In this document: in pieces, positions 1 through 6,290 of the stretch | Layout: each line of letters starts with the position of its first letter | Position numbering within the stretch: the first letter of the stretch is position 1 | The notes under the pieces: model-generated | Seen by the model: the letters and a program-made list of their open reading frames with translations, nothing else | Databases searched by the model: none | What the model was told of the DNA's origin: nothing | Source: Spirochaetaceae bacterium | Lineage (GTDB): Bacteria; Spirochaetota; Spirochaetia; UBA9216 | Assembly: GCA_028527945.1 (NCBI GenBank) | Contig: JAQQAK010000175.1 | Location: 1-15,609 of the forward strand | Direction of reading: 5' to 3' | DNA length: 15,609 nt | Translations under genes and position numbers: made by a program

Positions 1-425
1 GCGGAAAATATTTCTGCTGAATCTTTTTGAAAGTTATTCAAGGAACTTTCAAAATTGCTTATGAGATCCCAAATACCGCGCCACTTCTGTTTCCATACTT
101 CAATATCAGGAAGTAAAAAAGATTCTGCATCATCAGAAAAGGCAGAAAAATATTCATCAGCAGAGACTTTTCCATCAATTATTATATCCATAGGGATCCT
201 GCAAAAATTATGCCCAAGACCACAAGGTACTGCCTTTTCACGGCCATAGCTATCCATGGCTTCAAGTTCTCTGTCAAAAGAACTTCTTGCTTCAACTGGA
301 TTATCGATTATGTGACCAGCTCCAAACTCATCCTGAAAAAAACTCTTATAAATATCACGTAGTTCTGCTTCAGGATATAGCTTGATAAACAATTTTAAAG
401 TATCAAAGATTTCACTGTTATTCAT
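1..425 (-). CDS. Conserved hypothetical protein, C-terminus cut off by the window edge
   Basis: I read this open frame directly: 141 codons on the minus strand with no stop before the window edge. The start codon at 425-423 follows immediately after the TAA (428-426) of the upstream ABC ATPase gene, so the two are almost certainly co-transcribed and probably translationally coupled. I see no strong Shine-Dalgarno of its own. The product is soluble and acidic, with no signal peptide or membrane segment. Recognisable stretches are YPEAELRDIYKSFFQDEFG followed by AGHIID (about residues 18-42) and a Cys-Gly-Leu-Gly-His segment near residue 68. The YPEAELRDIYKSFFQD block looks like a conserved hypothetical family seen in anaerobes, but I cannot name a function. 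Its place at the end of a metal-chelate importer operon suggests handling of the imported ligand. That is inference only. Confidence 0.75.
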   Translation of the reverse strand, partial: MNNSEIFDTLKLFIKLYPEAELRDIYKSFFQDEFGAGHIIDNPVEARSSFDRELEAMDSYGREKAVPCGLGHNFCRIPMDIIIDGKVSADEYFSAFSDDAESFLLPDIEVWKQKWRGIWDLISNFESSLNNFQKDSAEIFS

Positions 426-1178
426 TTATACTGGAACCACCAGAGGAAAACCTCCAGCTTCAATGATGTCTGCTTCCATATTATAAACCTCCCTAATGTT
501 TTCAGAATTTATAATATCACGACCTCCAGATGCGAAAATATGACCATCTTTTAGAAGAATAAACTTATCACAATAACGCAGAGCAAGATTAAGGTCATGC
601 ATTGTTAAAACTGCGGCCATGGGACTTGAATGAATAAGTGTTCTTATTCTTGTCATAAGCTGGTGCTGATGAGCTATATCAAGACTGCTAGTAGGTTCAT
701 CAAATAGAATTACTCTTGGATTTTGCGCTAAAGCCCGGACTATTTGCACAAGCTGAAACTCTCCACCACTTATTTCATCAGCGTAGCGCATGGAAAGCTC
801 TTCTATCCCCATCAAGCAAATTGCTTCCTCAACCTTTTTATAATCTTCGATAGAAGGGCTCCATCTGAAATAAGGTTTACGACCAAGAAGAATTAAATCA
901 TAAACCTTCATTCGTGACGCATTCCCGTGTTGAGGAACCCAGCCTATTTTACGTGAAAGATTTATATGCCCTAATACGGCAGCATCATGACCATCTACAA
1001 TAACACAACCATTCTTTGGTTCAAGAATTCGATTAAGGCATTTTAACAAGGTTGTTTTCCCTGTTCCATTAGGCCCCAAAATTGAGACTATCTCACCTTC
1101 TTCAACCATAAAAGAAACATCACGGATAACATCAACATTGCTATAGGAAAACTCAAGATTATCAACTTCTAAGATCAT
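426..1178 (-). CDS. ABC transporter ATP-binding protein, FecE/BtuD type (iron-siderophore, heme or cobalamin importer class)
   Basis: Cytoplasmic ATPase that powers import through the adjacent FecCD-type permease. All nucleotide-binding motifs are present in the 250-residue product: Walker A GPNGTGKT at residues 35-42, Q-loop glutamine in VPQH near 83, ABC signature SGGEFQ at 137-142, Walker B VILFDEPTSSLD beginning at 156, and the switch histidine in TMHDLN at 194. Length is normal for the family. The ATG overlaps the permease stop codon by 4 nt (ATGA) and has AAGGA about 4 nt upstream, which indicates translational coupling. It is the third component in the order binding protein, permease, ATPase. 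The ATPase sequence does not define the substrate. The neighbouring NikR-like regulator suggests a metal complex or metal-containing cofactor. Confidence 0.96.
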   Translation of the reverse strand: MILEVDNLEFSYSNVDVIRDVSFMVEEGEIVSILGPNGTGKTTLLKCLNRILEPKNGCVIVDGHDAAVLGHINLSRKIGWVPQHGNASRMKVYDLILLGRKPYFRWSPSIEDYKKVEEAICLMGIEELSMRYADEISGGEFQLVQIVRALAQNPRVILFDEPTSSLDIAHQHQLMTRIRTLIHSSPMAAVLTMHDLNLALRYCDKFILLKDGHIFASGGRDIINSENIREVYNMEADIIEAGGFPLVVPV

Positions 1179-2260
1179 TTGTTCCTTCCGGCTATTAAAA
1201 GATATATAAAAAGTGGTCCGCCTAAAAGTGAGGTCAAAATACCAACAGGAAGAATCATAGGCTGCAAAACAGTTCTTGCAGCGGTATCAGCAGCAAGCAG
1301 AATAAACGCGCCTATTACAGGAGATGAAACAAGAAGAAAACGATGGTCACTTCCAAGAATTCGCCTTGCTATATGAGGGCCAAGCAAACCTATAAAAGCT
1401 ATTGTTCCAAAAAACGATACAATAATTGCTGATAAAAATGAGGAAGCAAGCATTCCAAGAACTCTGACAGTACCTGTCTTTACCCCTAGACCTATTGCTG
1501 TTTCTTCTCCTGTATCAAGAGCATTGAAATCCCATCGATGATTAAAAAACAATAAACAAACAGGAATAAGAGCCAACGCGGTTATAACAAGATACTGCCA
1601 TTTGGCCCGACCAAGATCTCCAAAAGTCCAGGAAACAATACTGGCCAATTGTACACTATCTGCAAGATACTGCATTAGTGTAAGCCCGGCAGAAAAAAGA
1701 GAACCGATAGCAATACCCGCAAGAACCATACTCTCTGCGGAGATATTTGTTAAAACAGTTAATAGAAGTATTGCCAAAGTAGATAATAAACAAAAACCAA
1801 AGGCAGAAGCAGCGACAGCAAAAGAGTTACTTACAAGGATTGTTGATGTAGTTCCAGTTCCTGCGTCAAAAAAAATTATAGCAAAAGAAGCTCCAAAAGC
1901 AGCCGCACTTGAAAGACCCAATGTATAAGGAGATGCCAATTGATTTCTTAAAACAGACTGCATAACAGTTCCTGATAAAGATAAACCGCCACCAACTAAA
2001 AGTGCTGCAAGAATTCTGGGCATTCGAACGTCCCAAACAATTCGTCCAGTACCATTTGTTTTTAGCGTAAAAATTGCATTTAGAACCTTTGAAAAAGGTA
2101 TTTTAATACTTCCAGTTGAAGCTGCAAAAATAACAAGAAACAAAAGTAAAATAATAGAGACAAAAAGAAATACTATTTTTTGTTTTCTATATTTATGATA
2201 TTGCGAATAGAGAGGCAGTTTTTCATTTTCACTGCCTCTCTTTAATTTTAGTTGAACCAA
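1175..2260 (-). CDS. FecCD/BtuC-family ABC transporter permease
   Basis: Inner-membrane permease of a type II importer for iron-siderophore, heme, cobalamin or a similar ligand. The 361-residue product is strongly hydrophobic from about residue 28 to the end, in line with the roughly ten-helix BtuC fold. It carries the family block GGGLSLSGTVMQSVLRNQ followed by ASPYTLGLSSAAAFGA near residues 90-124. It also has the late motif GLLGPHIARRILGSDHRF, the conserved segment that contacts the ATPase. The start appears to be TTG (2260-2258) preceded by an AGGTAG Shine-Dalgarno. No ATG precedes the membrane domain, so TTG is the best choice. The gene overlaps the end of the binding-protein gene by 13 bp and the ATPase start by 4 bp. 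Its first codons contain a perfect 11-bp inverted repeat, annotated separately. Confidence 0.95.
   Translation of the reverse strand: MVQLKLKRGSENEKLPLYSQYHKYRKQKIVFLFVSIILLLFLVIFAASTGSIKIPFSKVLNAIFTLKTNGTGRIVWDVRMPRILAALLVGGGLSLSGTVMQSVLRNQLASPYTLGLSSAAAFGASFAIIFFDAGTGTTSTILVSNSFAVAASAFGFCLLSTLAILLLTVLTNISAESMVLAGIAIGSLFSAGLTLMQYLADSVQLASIVSWTFGDLGRAKWQYLVITALALIPVCLLFFNHRWDFNALDTGEETAIGLGVKTGTVRVLGMLASSFLSAIIVSFFGTIAFIGLLGPHIARRILGSDHRFLLVSSPVIGAFILLAADTAARTVLQPMILPVGILTSLLGGPLFIYLLIAGRNK
2209..2241 (-). repeat. 11-bp perfect inverted repeat at the binding-protein/permease junction
   Basis: The arms AGAGAGGCAGT (2209-2219) and ACTGCCTCTCT (2231-2241) are perfectly complementary around an 11-nt A/T-rich loop. 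In the minus-strand transcript the hairpin starts 7 nt after the binding-protein stop codon and lies within permease codons 7-18. It has no following U-tract in that direction, so it is not a simple intrinsic terminator. A hairpin here could protect the upstream binding-protein mRNA or damp permease translation, as described for other binding-protein/permease junctions. That role is inference. Confidence 0.7.
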
Positions 2261-3396
2261 TCTACCTGCCCCGGCCCGCCTTTTTGTTTAGCTACAACGG
2301 TATCGTAATCCAATGATTTATTAAAAAACAGATTCCAGATTTCTTCAGCTTTGTCTTTAACTGTTATATCACTAAATAAATCCGGGTATAAAATGTTACC
2401 AACATAATAAACATTTATAAGCTGATTTTCCCAGTTAGTTCCATAATATTTATAAACAAAAGTCGAATAAACCTGTTTTTCTGAAAATGCTGGAACCTCT
2501 TCTTCAAGTACTTGTTTATTATCTGCAAACCCAGATTTGGAAAGATTTATATTTGCTGAATCGATAAAAACATAATCAGGAGATGCTGCAATAACATCTT
2601 CCAGAGAGGTCATGTAAGGTTGAAGATTGCCAGTAGGGTTTGTAGGCATAACATTTTTTGTTCCAGTAAAATCAAATGGTATATAATCTCCCGTTGTACG
2701 AAAGAGATCCGCAGGACCATAATACATCATTCCTCCCGCGTAAGCATTTTTTGGATCAAGAACTTTTTCAGAACGAGCTTGCAAATCAAGCATTGCTGAT
2801 TTTATACCAGAAACAAGCTCTGAAGCCCGCTCTTCTTTTCCAAGGATTTTTCCAAGTTTTTCCAATTCTGTATAAAATGTATCTGTATCATAAAACTCGA
2901 CATCAACATCAACCGCAAAAACAGGAATATCAAGAACCTGCTGAAGCTGATCAAGCTGTGCCACATCTATTGCTGAAGAAATTATAAGATCCGGTTCGGC
3001 AGCAATTATTCCCTCATGATTCTCAGAGCTGCCAATACTTGGAAGGTCTTTATACTCAGGATGAGCCAATCTGTATGTTGCCAAATTTGAAAACATATAT
3101 TCTGACTTCTCTCTTCCATGTCCGGCATCTTCAACAGCTATAACCTTATCAGCAGCATCCAAATAACTGACAAGACGCAGAGAACCGGCACCAAGCGCAA
3201 TAACTTTGTCAGCAGTTGCCGGTAAAGATACAGTTCTCCCCCTCATGTCGGTTATATTTATAGAAATTTCCTCTGATGATACTTCAGAAGAAGCTTCAGC
3301 CTCCTGCTTGCCGGACGCAAACAGCCCGGTCAAAGTAAACAGAAACAAAATTGAGATGAATAATCTCTTTAACAATAATTTTTTATTTTTAAGCAT
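2248..3396 (-). CDS. Periplasmic solute-binding protein of a FecCD-type importer (TroA/Peripla_BP_2 superfamily)
   Basis: Exported ligand-binding component of the importer. I start it at the ATG at 3396 (product MLKNKK..., 382 residues) because GGAGGT lies 3 nt upstream. An in-frame GTG at 3420 exists but would place that Shine-Dalgarno inside the gene. The signal peptide has a basic start (KNKKLLLKR), a hydrophobic core and a likely cleavage after LFA in TGLFASGKQEAEA. There is no lipobox cysteine, so it does not look like a classical lipoprotein. The mature part has the two-lobed family pattern: DMRGRTVSLPATADKVIALG, then IGSSENHEGIIAAEPDLII in lobe one, a long linking helix, and EDVIAASPDYVFID in lobe two. 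Typical ligands are ferric siderophores, heme, corrinoids or metal chelates. The sequence alone does not choose among them. A probable operator lies directly upstream. Confidence 0.93.
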   Translation of the reverse strand: MLKNKKLLLKRLFISILFLFTLTGLFASGKQEAEASSEVSSEEISINITDMRGRTVSLPATADKVIALGAGSLRLVSYLDAADKVIAVEDAGHGREKSEYMFSNLATYRLAHPEYKDLPSIGSSENHEGIIAAEPDLIISSAIDVAQLDQLQQVLDIPVFAVDVDVEFYDTDTFYTELEKLGKILGKEERASELVSGIKSAMLDLQARSEKVLDPKNAYAGGMMYYGPADLFRTTGDYIPFDFTGTKNVMPTNPTGNLQPYMTSLEDVIAASPDYVFIDSANINLSKSGFADNKQVLEEEVPAFSEKQVYSTFVYKYYGTNWENQLINVYYVGNILYPDLFSDITVKDKAEEIWNLFFNKSLDYDTVVAKQKGGPGQVDWFN

Positions 3397-3423
3397 AAGA
3401 CCTCCATTAGCAGCTTTCACACA

Positions 3424-3451
3424 GTGTCACGTTTTATTTAATTCGTGTCAC
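3424..3451. promoter_or_regulatory. Probable NikR-type operator: GTGTCAC-N14-GTGTCAC
   Basis: Two identical heptamers GTGTCAC occupy 3424-3430 and 3445-3451, with centres 21 bp apart, about two helical turns. Each is nearly self-complementary (GTG-N-CAC), so the pair also works as a dyad. As I recall it, comparative work on NikR in deltaproteobacteria and archaea gave a half-site near GTGTTAC with a 13-14 bp gap to GTAACAC. This site matches that layout closely. It lies between the NikR-like gene and the binding-protein gene, overlapping or just downstream of the predicted transcription start, a suitable place for repression. The binding protein is inferred from context. Confidence 0.65.
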
Positions 3452-3459
3452 TTGAATAG

Positions 3460-3488
3460 AAGGTATTACTTTTTAATTTTAAGGTCAA
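3460..3488 (-). promoter_or_regulatory. Candidate promoter of the importer operon
   Basis: Reading the minus strand, TTGACC (3488-3483) resembles a -35 box and is followed after 17 nt by TACCTT (3465-3460), a weak -10. Transcription would start near 3453, at the edge of the GTGTCAC element. The -10 is poor, so the exact boxes are uncertain. Confidence 0.4.
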
Positions 3489-3519
3489 TAGAGTATTAAT
3501 ATACTAATGAGCCTCTAAT

Positions 3520-3936
3520 CTATAAGAGTTCTTTATAAAGTTCATCTGTAGCATTTATAGTAAGGTTACTTATTATTTTTTTATTTGATAAGAGTTTTTG
3601 TGCCCAGGCTCTGACTTCACAAGCAAGACCTTTTACAACAAGTATTTTGACACAGATTTCATCTTCAGCATGCATCTGCATATTTGCAGTAATTTTTACA
3701 GAGGGATATGGTTTTATTGAGACACGAGGAACTTTTGTCTCGTAATTATACATTAAAGTCAAAGTTGCAATGACTTCTCGTTTGTCATCATTTGAGCTGG
3801 TATTAATCACTTCCTGTCGTACAAGATTCCTGATAGTTTCAGAACGGTTCTCATCTCCATGTTGATGACTTAATCGATCCAAAAGCTCTACAAGGCCGCT
3901 GTCCATAGATACACCAAAACGAACAGTTTCTCCCAT
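3520..3936 (-). CDS. NikR-like metal-responsive ribbon-helix-helix regulator with an altered metal site
   Basis: A 138-residue transcription factor with the two-part NikR layout: an N-terminal ribbon-helix-helix DNA-binding domain (VRFGVSMDSGLVELLDRLS, then ENRSETIRNLVRQEV, residues 5-43) and a C-terminal ACT-like metal-binding domain (residues 54-138). Family members bind nickel and repress uptake genes. Numbering coincides with E. coli NikR, so ligand positions compare directly. His89 and Cys95 are kept, but His76 is Pro76 and His87 is Gln87 in the stretch from PYPSV to MQMHAEDEIC. Either it senses another metal or uses other ligands. The start is secure: AGGAGG lies 5 nt before the ATG. 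It is encoded just upstream of the importer in the same direction and probably regulates it through the GTGTCAC element. I give no symbol because a nickel response is doubtful. Confidence 0.88.
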   Translation of the reverse strand: MGETVRFGVSMDSGLVELLDRLSHQHGDENRSETIRNLVRQEVINTSSNDDKREVIATLTLMYNYETKVPRVSIKPYPSVKITANMQMHAEDEICVKILVVKGLACEVRAWAQKLLSNKKIISNLTINATDELYKELL

Positions 3937-4013
3937 ATTTGCCTCCTAAAAAAACTTTGCGTTAACAACTCGCCAAGGAAGGTGAGAATCTTATTTGCAT
4001 AGCAATTAAAAGG

Positions 4014-4043
4014 TGATAAAAAATCATGAATGACTTTTTATCA
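4014..4043. repeat. 30-bp near-perfect inverted repeat upstream of the NikR-like gene
   Basis: Arms TGATAAAAAATCAT (4014-4027) and ATGACTTTTTATCA (4030-4043) are complementary except at one position, with a 2-nt centre. It lies about 80-110 bp upstream of the NikR-like start codon. The short centre favours a DNA operator-like dyad over an RNA hairpin. No binding protein can be named. Confidence 0.6.
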
Positions 4044-4264
4044 TTCCTCCTATAAAATTTCATCTTACGACTGTTATAACAAGATATTAGTATAGATAAA
4101 AAAAGCAAAGTCCCTGTAAAAATATTTTTACAATAAATATAATTTTTATATAAAAAAACAGATTAATAACTTAATATGAACATCTTCTATCTTGCTTTTT
4201 TTTGCCTGATGTATAAAAGTTTTAACTACAGAAAGTTCTTTTAAAATATTAAAGGAGGAATGAT
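4040..4264. repeat. 12-bp perfect inverted repeat flanking 201 bp of AT-rich DNA
   Basis: ATCATTCCTCCT (4040-4051) is the exact reverse complement of AGGAGGAATGAT (4253-4264). Each arm, read outwards, is a strong Shine-Dalgarno directly abutting an ATG that opens only a very short frame (6 codons on the minus strand, 11 on the plus strand). No target-site duplication flanks the arms, so a miniature transposable element is not supported. Confidence 0.55.
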
Positions 4265-4366
4265 CAGAAAGCCTCCATGCTTATCTTCATTTTGAAGTTT
4301 GAATAATTTAAACTTCACTTTCTAAAACTGCCAATTCCTGGCAAAAAAATTATAAAGGAGAAAAAG

Positions 4367-4552
4367 GTGACAGTAAAAGAAATTAAAGCGATTGCAAAAG
4401 ATCACGGAGTTGAGCCTGGAAAAATGAAAAAAGATGAACTTATTCTTGCAATTCAGACTGAAGAAGGAAATAATCCTTGCTTTGGTTCCGATGCTAATGG
4501 CTGTGGACAGGATTCTTGCCTTTGGAGAACTGATTGTCTAAAGCTTGTATAA
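4367..4552 (+). CDS. Small SAP/Rho-N-like protein with a four-cysteine C-terminus
   Basis: A 61-residue protein starting at GTG, with AAAGGAG 6 nt upstream, so the start is well supported. Residues 1-31 (MTVKEIKAIAKDHGVEPGKM and onward to LAIQ) form a helix-extended loop-helix like the SAP or Rho N-terminal motif, which binds nucleic acid in other proteins. Residues 33-59 contain EGNNPCFG, then CGQDSCLWRTDC, giving cysteines 38, 46, 51 and 57 that could bind a metal. I recognise this arrangement (PGKMKK-ELI-AIQ-EGN-PCF...C...CLWR-DC) from small uncharacterised bacterial proteins, so it is a real family and not a chance frame. The function is unknown; nucleic-acid binding or metal-dependent regulation is inference. 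It stands alone, divergent from the NikR-like gene and convergent with the flavoprotein gene. Confidence 0.85.
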   Translation: MTVKEIKAIAKDHGVEPGKMKKDELILAIQTEEGNNPCFGSDANGCGQDSCLWRTDCLKLV

Positions 4553-4563
4553 TTTAATTAAAT

Positions 4564-4610
4564 ACCTCACCATTTAAATAAGAAAAAGTGAGACACCAAC
4601 AAGGTGAGGT
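4564..4610. terminator. Possible bidirectional terminator between convergent genes
   Basis: ACCTCACC (4564-4571) and GGTGAGGT (4603-4610) form a perfect 8-bp stem between the convergent small gene (ends 4552) and flavoprotein gene (ends 4648). The inner GTGAG (4588-4592) could pair with the left arm instead, giving two competing folds. Read on the minus strand the stem is followed by an A/T-rich stretch. On the plus strand only TTT follows. The long loop makes this moderate evidence. Confidence 0.45.
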
Positions 4611-4647
4611 TTGCAATTATTTCAAAGTGTAAATCAAATCTATAATT

Positions 4648-6243
4648 TTAACGTAATACTTTCTTAACTGCCAAAGCAGCTTTTTCAGCAGCTTTTATTC
4701 CGTCTACTGCAGCAGAAATAATTCCTCCAGCAAAACCTGAGCCCTCTCCACAAGGAAAAATACCAGATATATTTGATTCTCCCATATCGTCTCTGTTTAT
4801 TCTTACAGGTGATGAGGATCTGGACTCTACTCCTGTAAGCACTGCGTCAGGACTGTTAAAACCTTCAATTCTTTTTCCAAATTCGTTTATTCCTTCTATT
4901 AATGAATCTTTTATATCTAAAGGAAAAAGACTTGCCAAATCTGCCATTTTATAACGGCCTTTAATCTGAGGCTGTATTATTCCAAAAGATTTGGATGGCT
5001 GCTCTTTTGCAAAATCTTCAAAACGCTGAACAGGAAGGCTATAATCTGCTCCTCCAAGGGAAAAAGCCTCTCTTTCAAGTTTACGCTGAAACTCTATTCC
5101 AGCTAAAATGTCATTACCATCAAAGTCTTTAGGATATATATTTACAAGTACTGCAGAATTAGCATTAACTCCCGCCCTATCATAATAACTCATTCCATTT
5201 GTAACACACATTCCTTCTTCAGAGGCAGAATTTACAACATAGCCTCCAGGGCACATACAAAATGTATATACACCTCTTCCTGACTTTGTATGATAAGATA
5301 GTTTATAATCTGCCACAGGAAGATTTGAACTATATCTTTCTCCATATTGGGCTTGATTGATTGTATCTTGAAGATGTTCTATCCGCAGTCCCACAGAAAA
5401 AACCTTTGGACTCATTTCCAAACCAGAAGAATGTAACATAGTTATTGTATCTCTTGCGCTGTGCCCAAGAGCAAGAATCAACTGCTCAGTGTTAATAGTA
5501 TCGTTTTCATTAACAGTTATTGCTTTAAGTTCAGGATTGGCAAGGACACTGGTAAGTTTAGTATTAAAACGAACCTCTCCACCAAGTTTAATAATTTGAT
5601 TTCTTATACCTGCTACAGCAATTTCGAGAAAATCTGTTCCGATATGAGGTTTTGCGTCAATTAATATTGAATCTGGAGCGCCGAATTTTACAAATGTTTC
5701 AAGAACTTTTTTGATTCTTCCAGATTTATCTTTAATTCCAGAGTTAAGCTTTCCATCTGAAAAAGTTCCAGCCCCGCCTTCTCCAAACTGCATATTTGAT
5801 TCAGGATTCAAAAGACCTGTTTGCCAAAACTTTTCAACAGTTTTTTTTCTGTTATCAACCCGTTCTCCACGCTCGATAAGAAGGGGCTTAAAGCCGTTTT
5901 CTGCAAGTATAATAGAAGCAAAGAGTCCAGCAGGACCTGCTCCAGCTACAACGATCTCTTCTCCATTTCCCTGAACTGGAAATTTATAATAAGTCTTTTC
6001 TATTTTCTCAATATTTGATTTGTTTAATTTTATCGTATTCTTTGTCTGAACAGTAATATCTACACTAAAAACAAGAGAGACATTCCCTTTTCTGGCATCT
6101 ATGGAACGTCTTGATATTTTCACATCTTTTATAAATTTAGGCTCTATTCCCAGCTTTTTTACTGCATAGTCTTTAGCCTCATCATCAGTAGCTATCTGTG
6201 ATAATCTTATCTGATTAACCCTGAAAACATTACACTCTTTCAT
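4648..6243 (-). CDS. FAD-dependent dehydrogenase of the COG2509 type
   Basis: A 531-residue soluble flavoprotein. Residues 1-90 form a small N-terminal domain that precedes the FAD domain in this family. The Rossmann dinucleotide motif VVAGAGPAGLFAS lies at residues 98-110, with the ribose-binding acid in LLIERGERVDNR near 124. Residues 151-166 (MQFGEGGAGTFSDGKL) are a hallmark of the COG2509 group. Near the C-terminus, GVESRSSSPVRINRD and GIFPCGEGSGFAGGIISAAV complete the FAD site. Family members are annotated as uncharacterised FAD-dependent dehydrogenases; the physiological substrate is not known. It probably has its own promoter very close to the start codon and is the last gene of the minus-strand run before the convergent small gene. 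Confidence 0.93.
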   Translation of the reverse strand: MKECNVFRVNQIRLSQIATDDEAKDYAVKKLGIEPKFIKDVKISRRSIDARKGNVSLVFSVDITVQTKNTIKLNKSNIEKIEKTYYKFPVQGNGEEIVVAGAGPAGLFASIILAENGFKPLLIERGERVDNRKKTVEKFWQTGLLNPESNMQFGEGGAGTFSDGKLNSGIKDKSGRIKKVLETFVKFGAPDSILIDAKPHIGTDFLEIAVAGIRNQIIKLGGEVRFNTKLTSVLANPELKAITVNENDTINTEQLILALGHSARDTITMLHSSGLEMSPKVFSVGLRIEHLQDTINQAQYGERYSSNLPVADYKLSYHTKSGRGVYTFCMCPGGYVVNSASEEGMCVTNGMSYYDRAGVNANSAVLVNIYPKDFDGNDILAGIEFQRKLEREAFSLGGADYSLPVQRFEDFAKEQPSKSFGIIQPQIKGRYKMADLASLFPLDIKDSLIEGINEFGKRIEGFNSPDAVLTGVESRSSSPVRINRDDMGESNISGIFPCGEGSGFAGGIISAAVDGIKAAEKAALAVKKVLR

Positions 6244-6249
6244 TCGCTG

Positions 6250-6278
6250 ATAATATGATAACTTTACTCTATTCGCAA
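6250..6278 (-). promoter_or_regulatory. Candidate promoter for the COG2509 flavoprotein gene
   Basis: On the minus strand TTGCGA (6278-6273) and TATTAT (6255-6250) are separated by 17 nt. The -10 ends only 6 nt before the ATG at 6243, so transcription would start at or next to the start codon. No Shine-Dalgarno is visible, which fits a leaderless or near-leaderless mRNA. Confidence 0.5.
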
Positions 6279-6290
6279 GTAGTGAATATA

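Larger units (their letters stand above)
3937..4366. other. AT-rich intergenic region between divergent genes
   Basis: This 430-bp stretch separates the divergent NikR-like gene (minus) and the SAP-like small gene (plus). I found no convincing gene in it. It holds two annotated inverted-repeat structures, a Shine-Dalgarno for each flanking gene (AGGAGG near 3942-3947 for the minus gene, AAAGGAG at 4354-4360 for the plus gene), and a short hairpin with arms TGAAGTTT (4293-4300) and AAACTTCA (4310-4317) just upstream of the plus gene. No copy of GTGTCAC is present here, so autoregulation of the NikR-like gene is not indicated. I could not assign confident promoter boxes. Confidence 0.6.

Noticed and set aside
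1602..1928. 108-codon plus-strand frame inside the permease gene
   Set aside because: It is the antisense shadow of a well-supported membrane protein; there is no ribosome site or family.
2209..2241. Intrinsic terminator after the binding-protein gene
   Set aside because: The stem is strong, but the U-tract is on the wrong strand and the hairpin lies within permease coding sequence, so full termination is unlikely.
3397..3420. GTG start for the binding protein
   Set aside because: It would put the GGAGGT Shine-Dalgarno inside the gene and add eight residues before a normal signal peptide. The ATG at 3396 is better.
4040..4264. Miniature transposable element
   Set aside because: The 12-bp arms are perfect, but no target-site duplication or transposase-like sequence is present, and the arms are built from Shine-Dalgarno-like sequence that can recur for other reasons.
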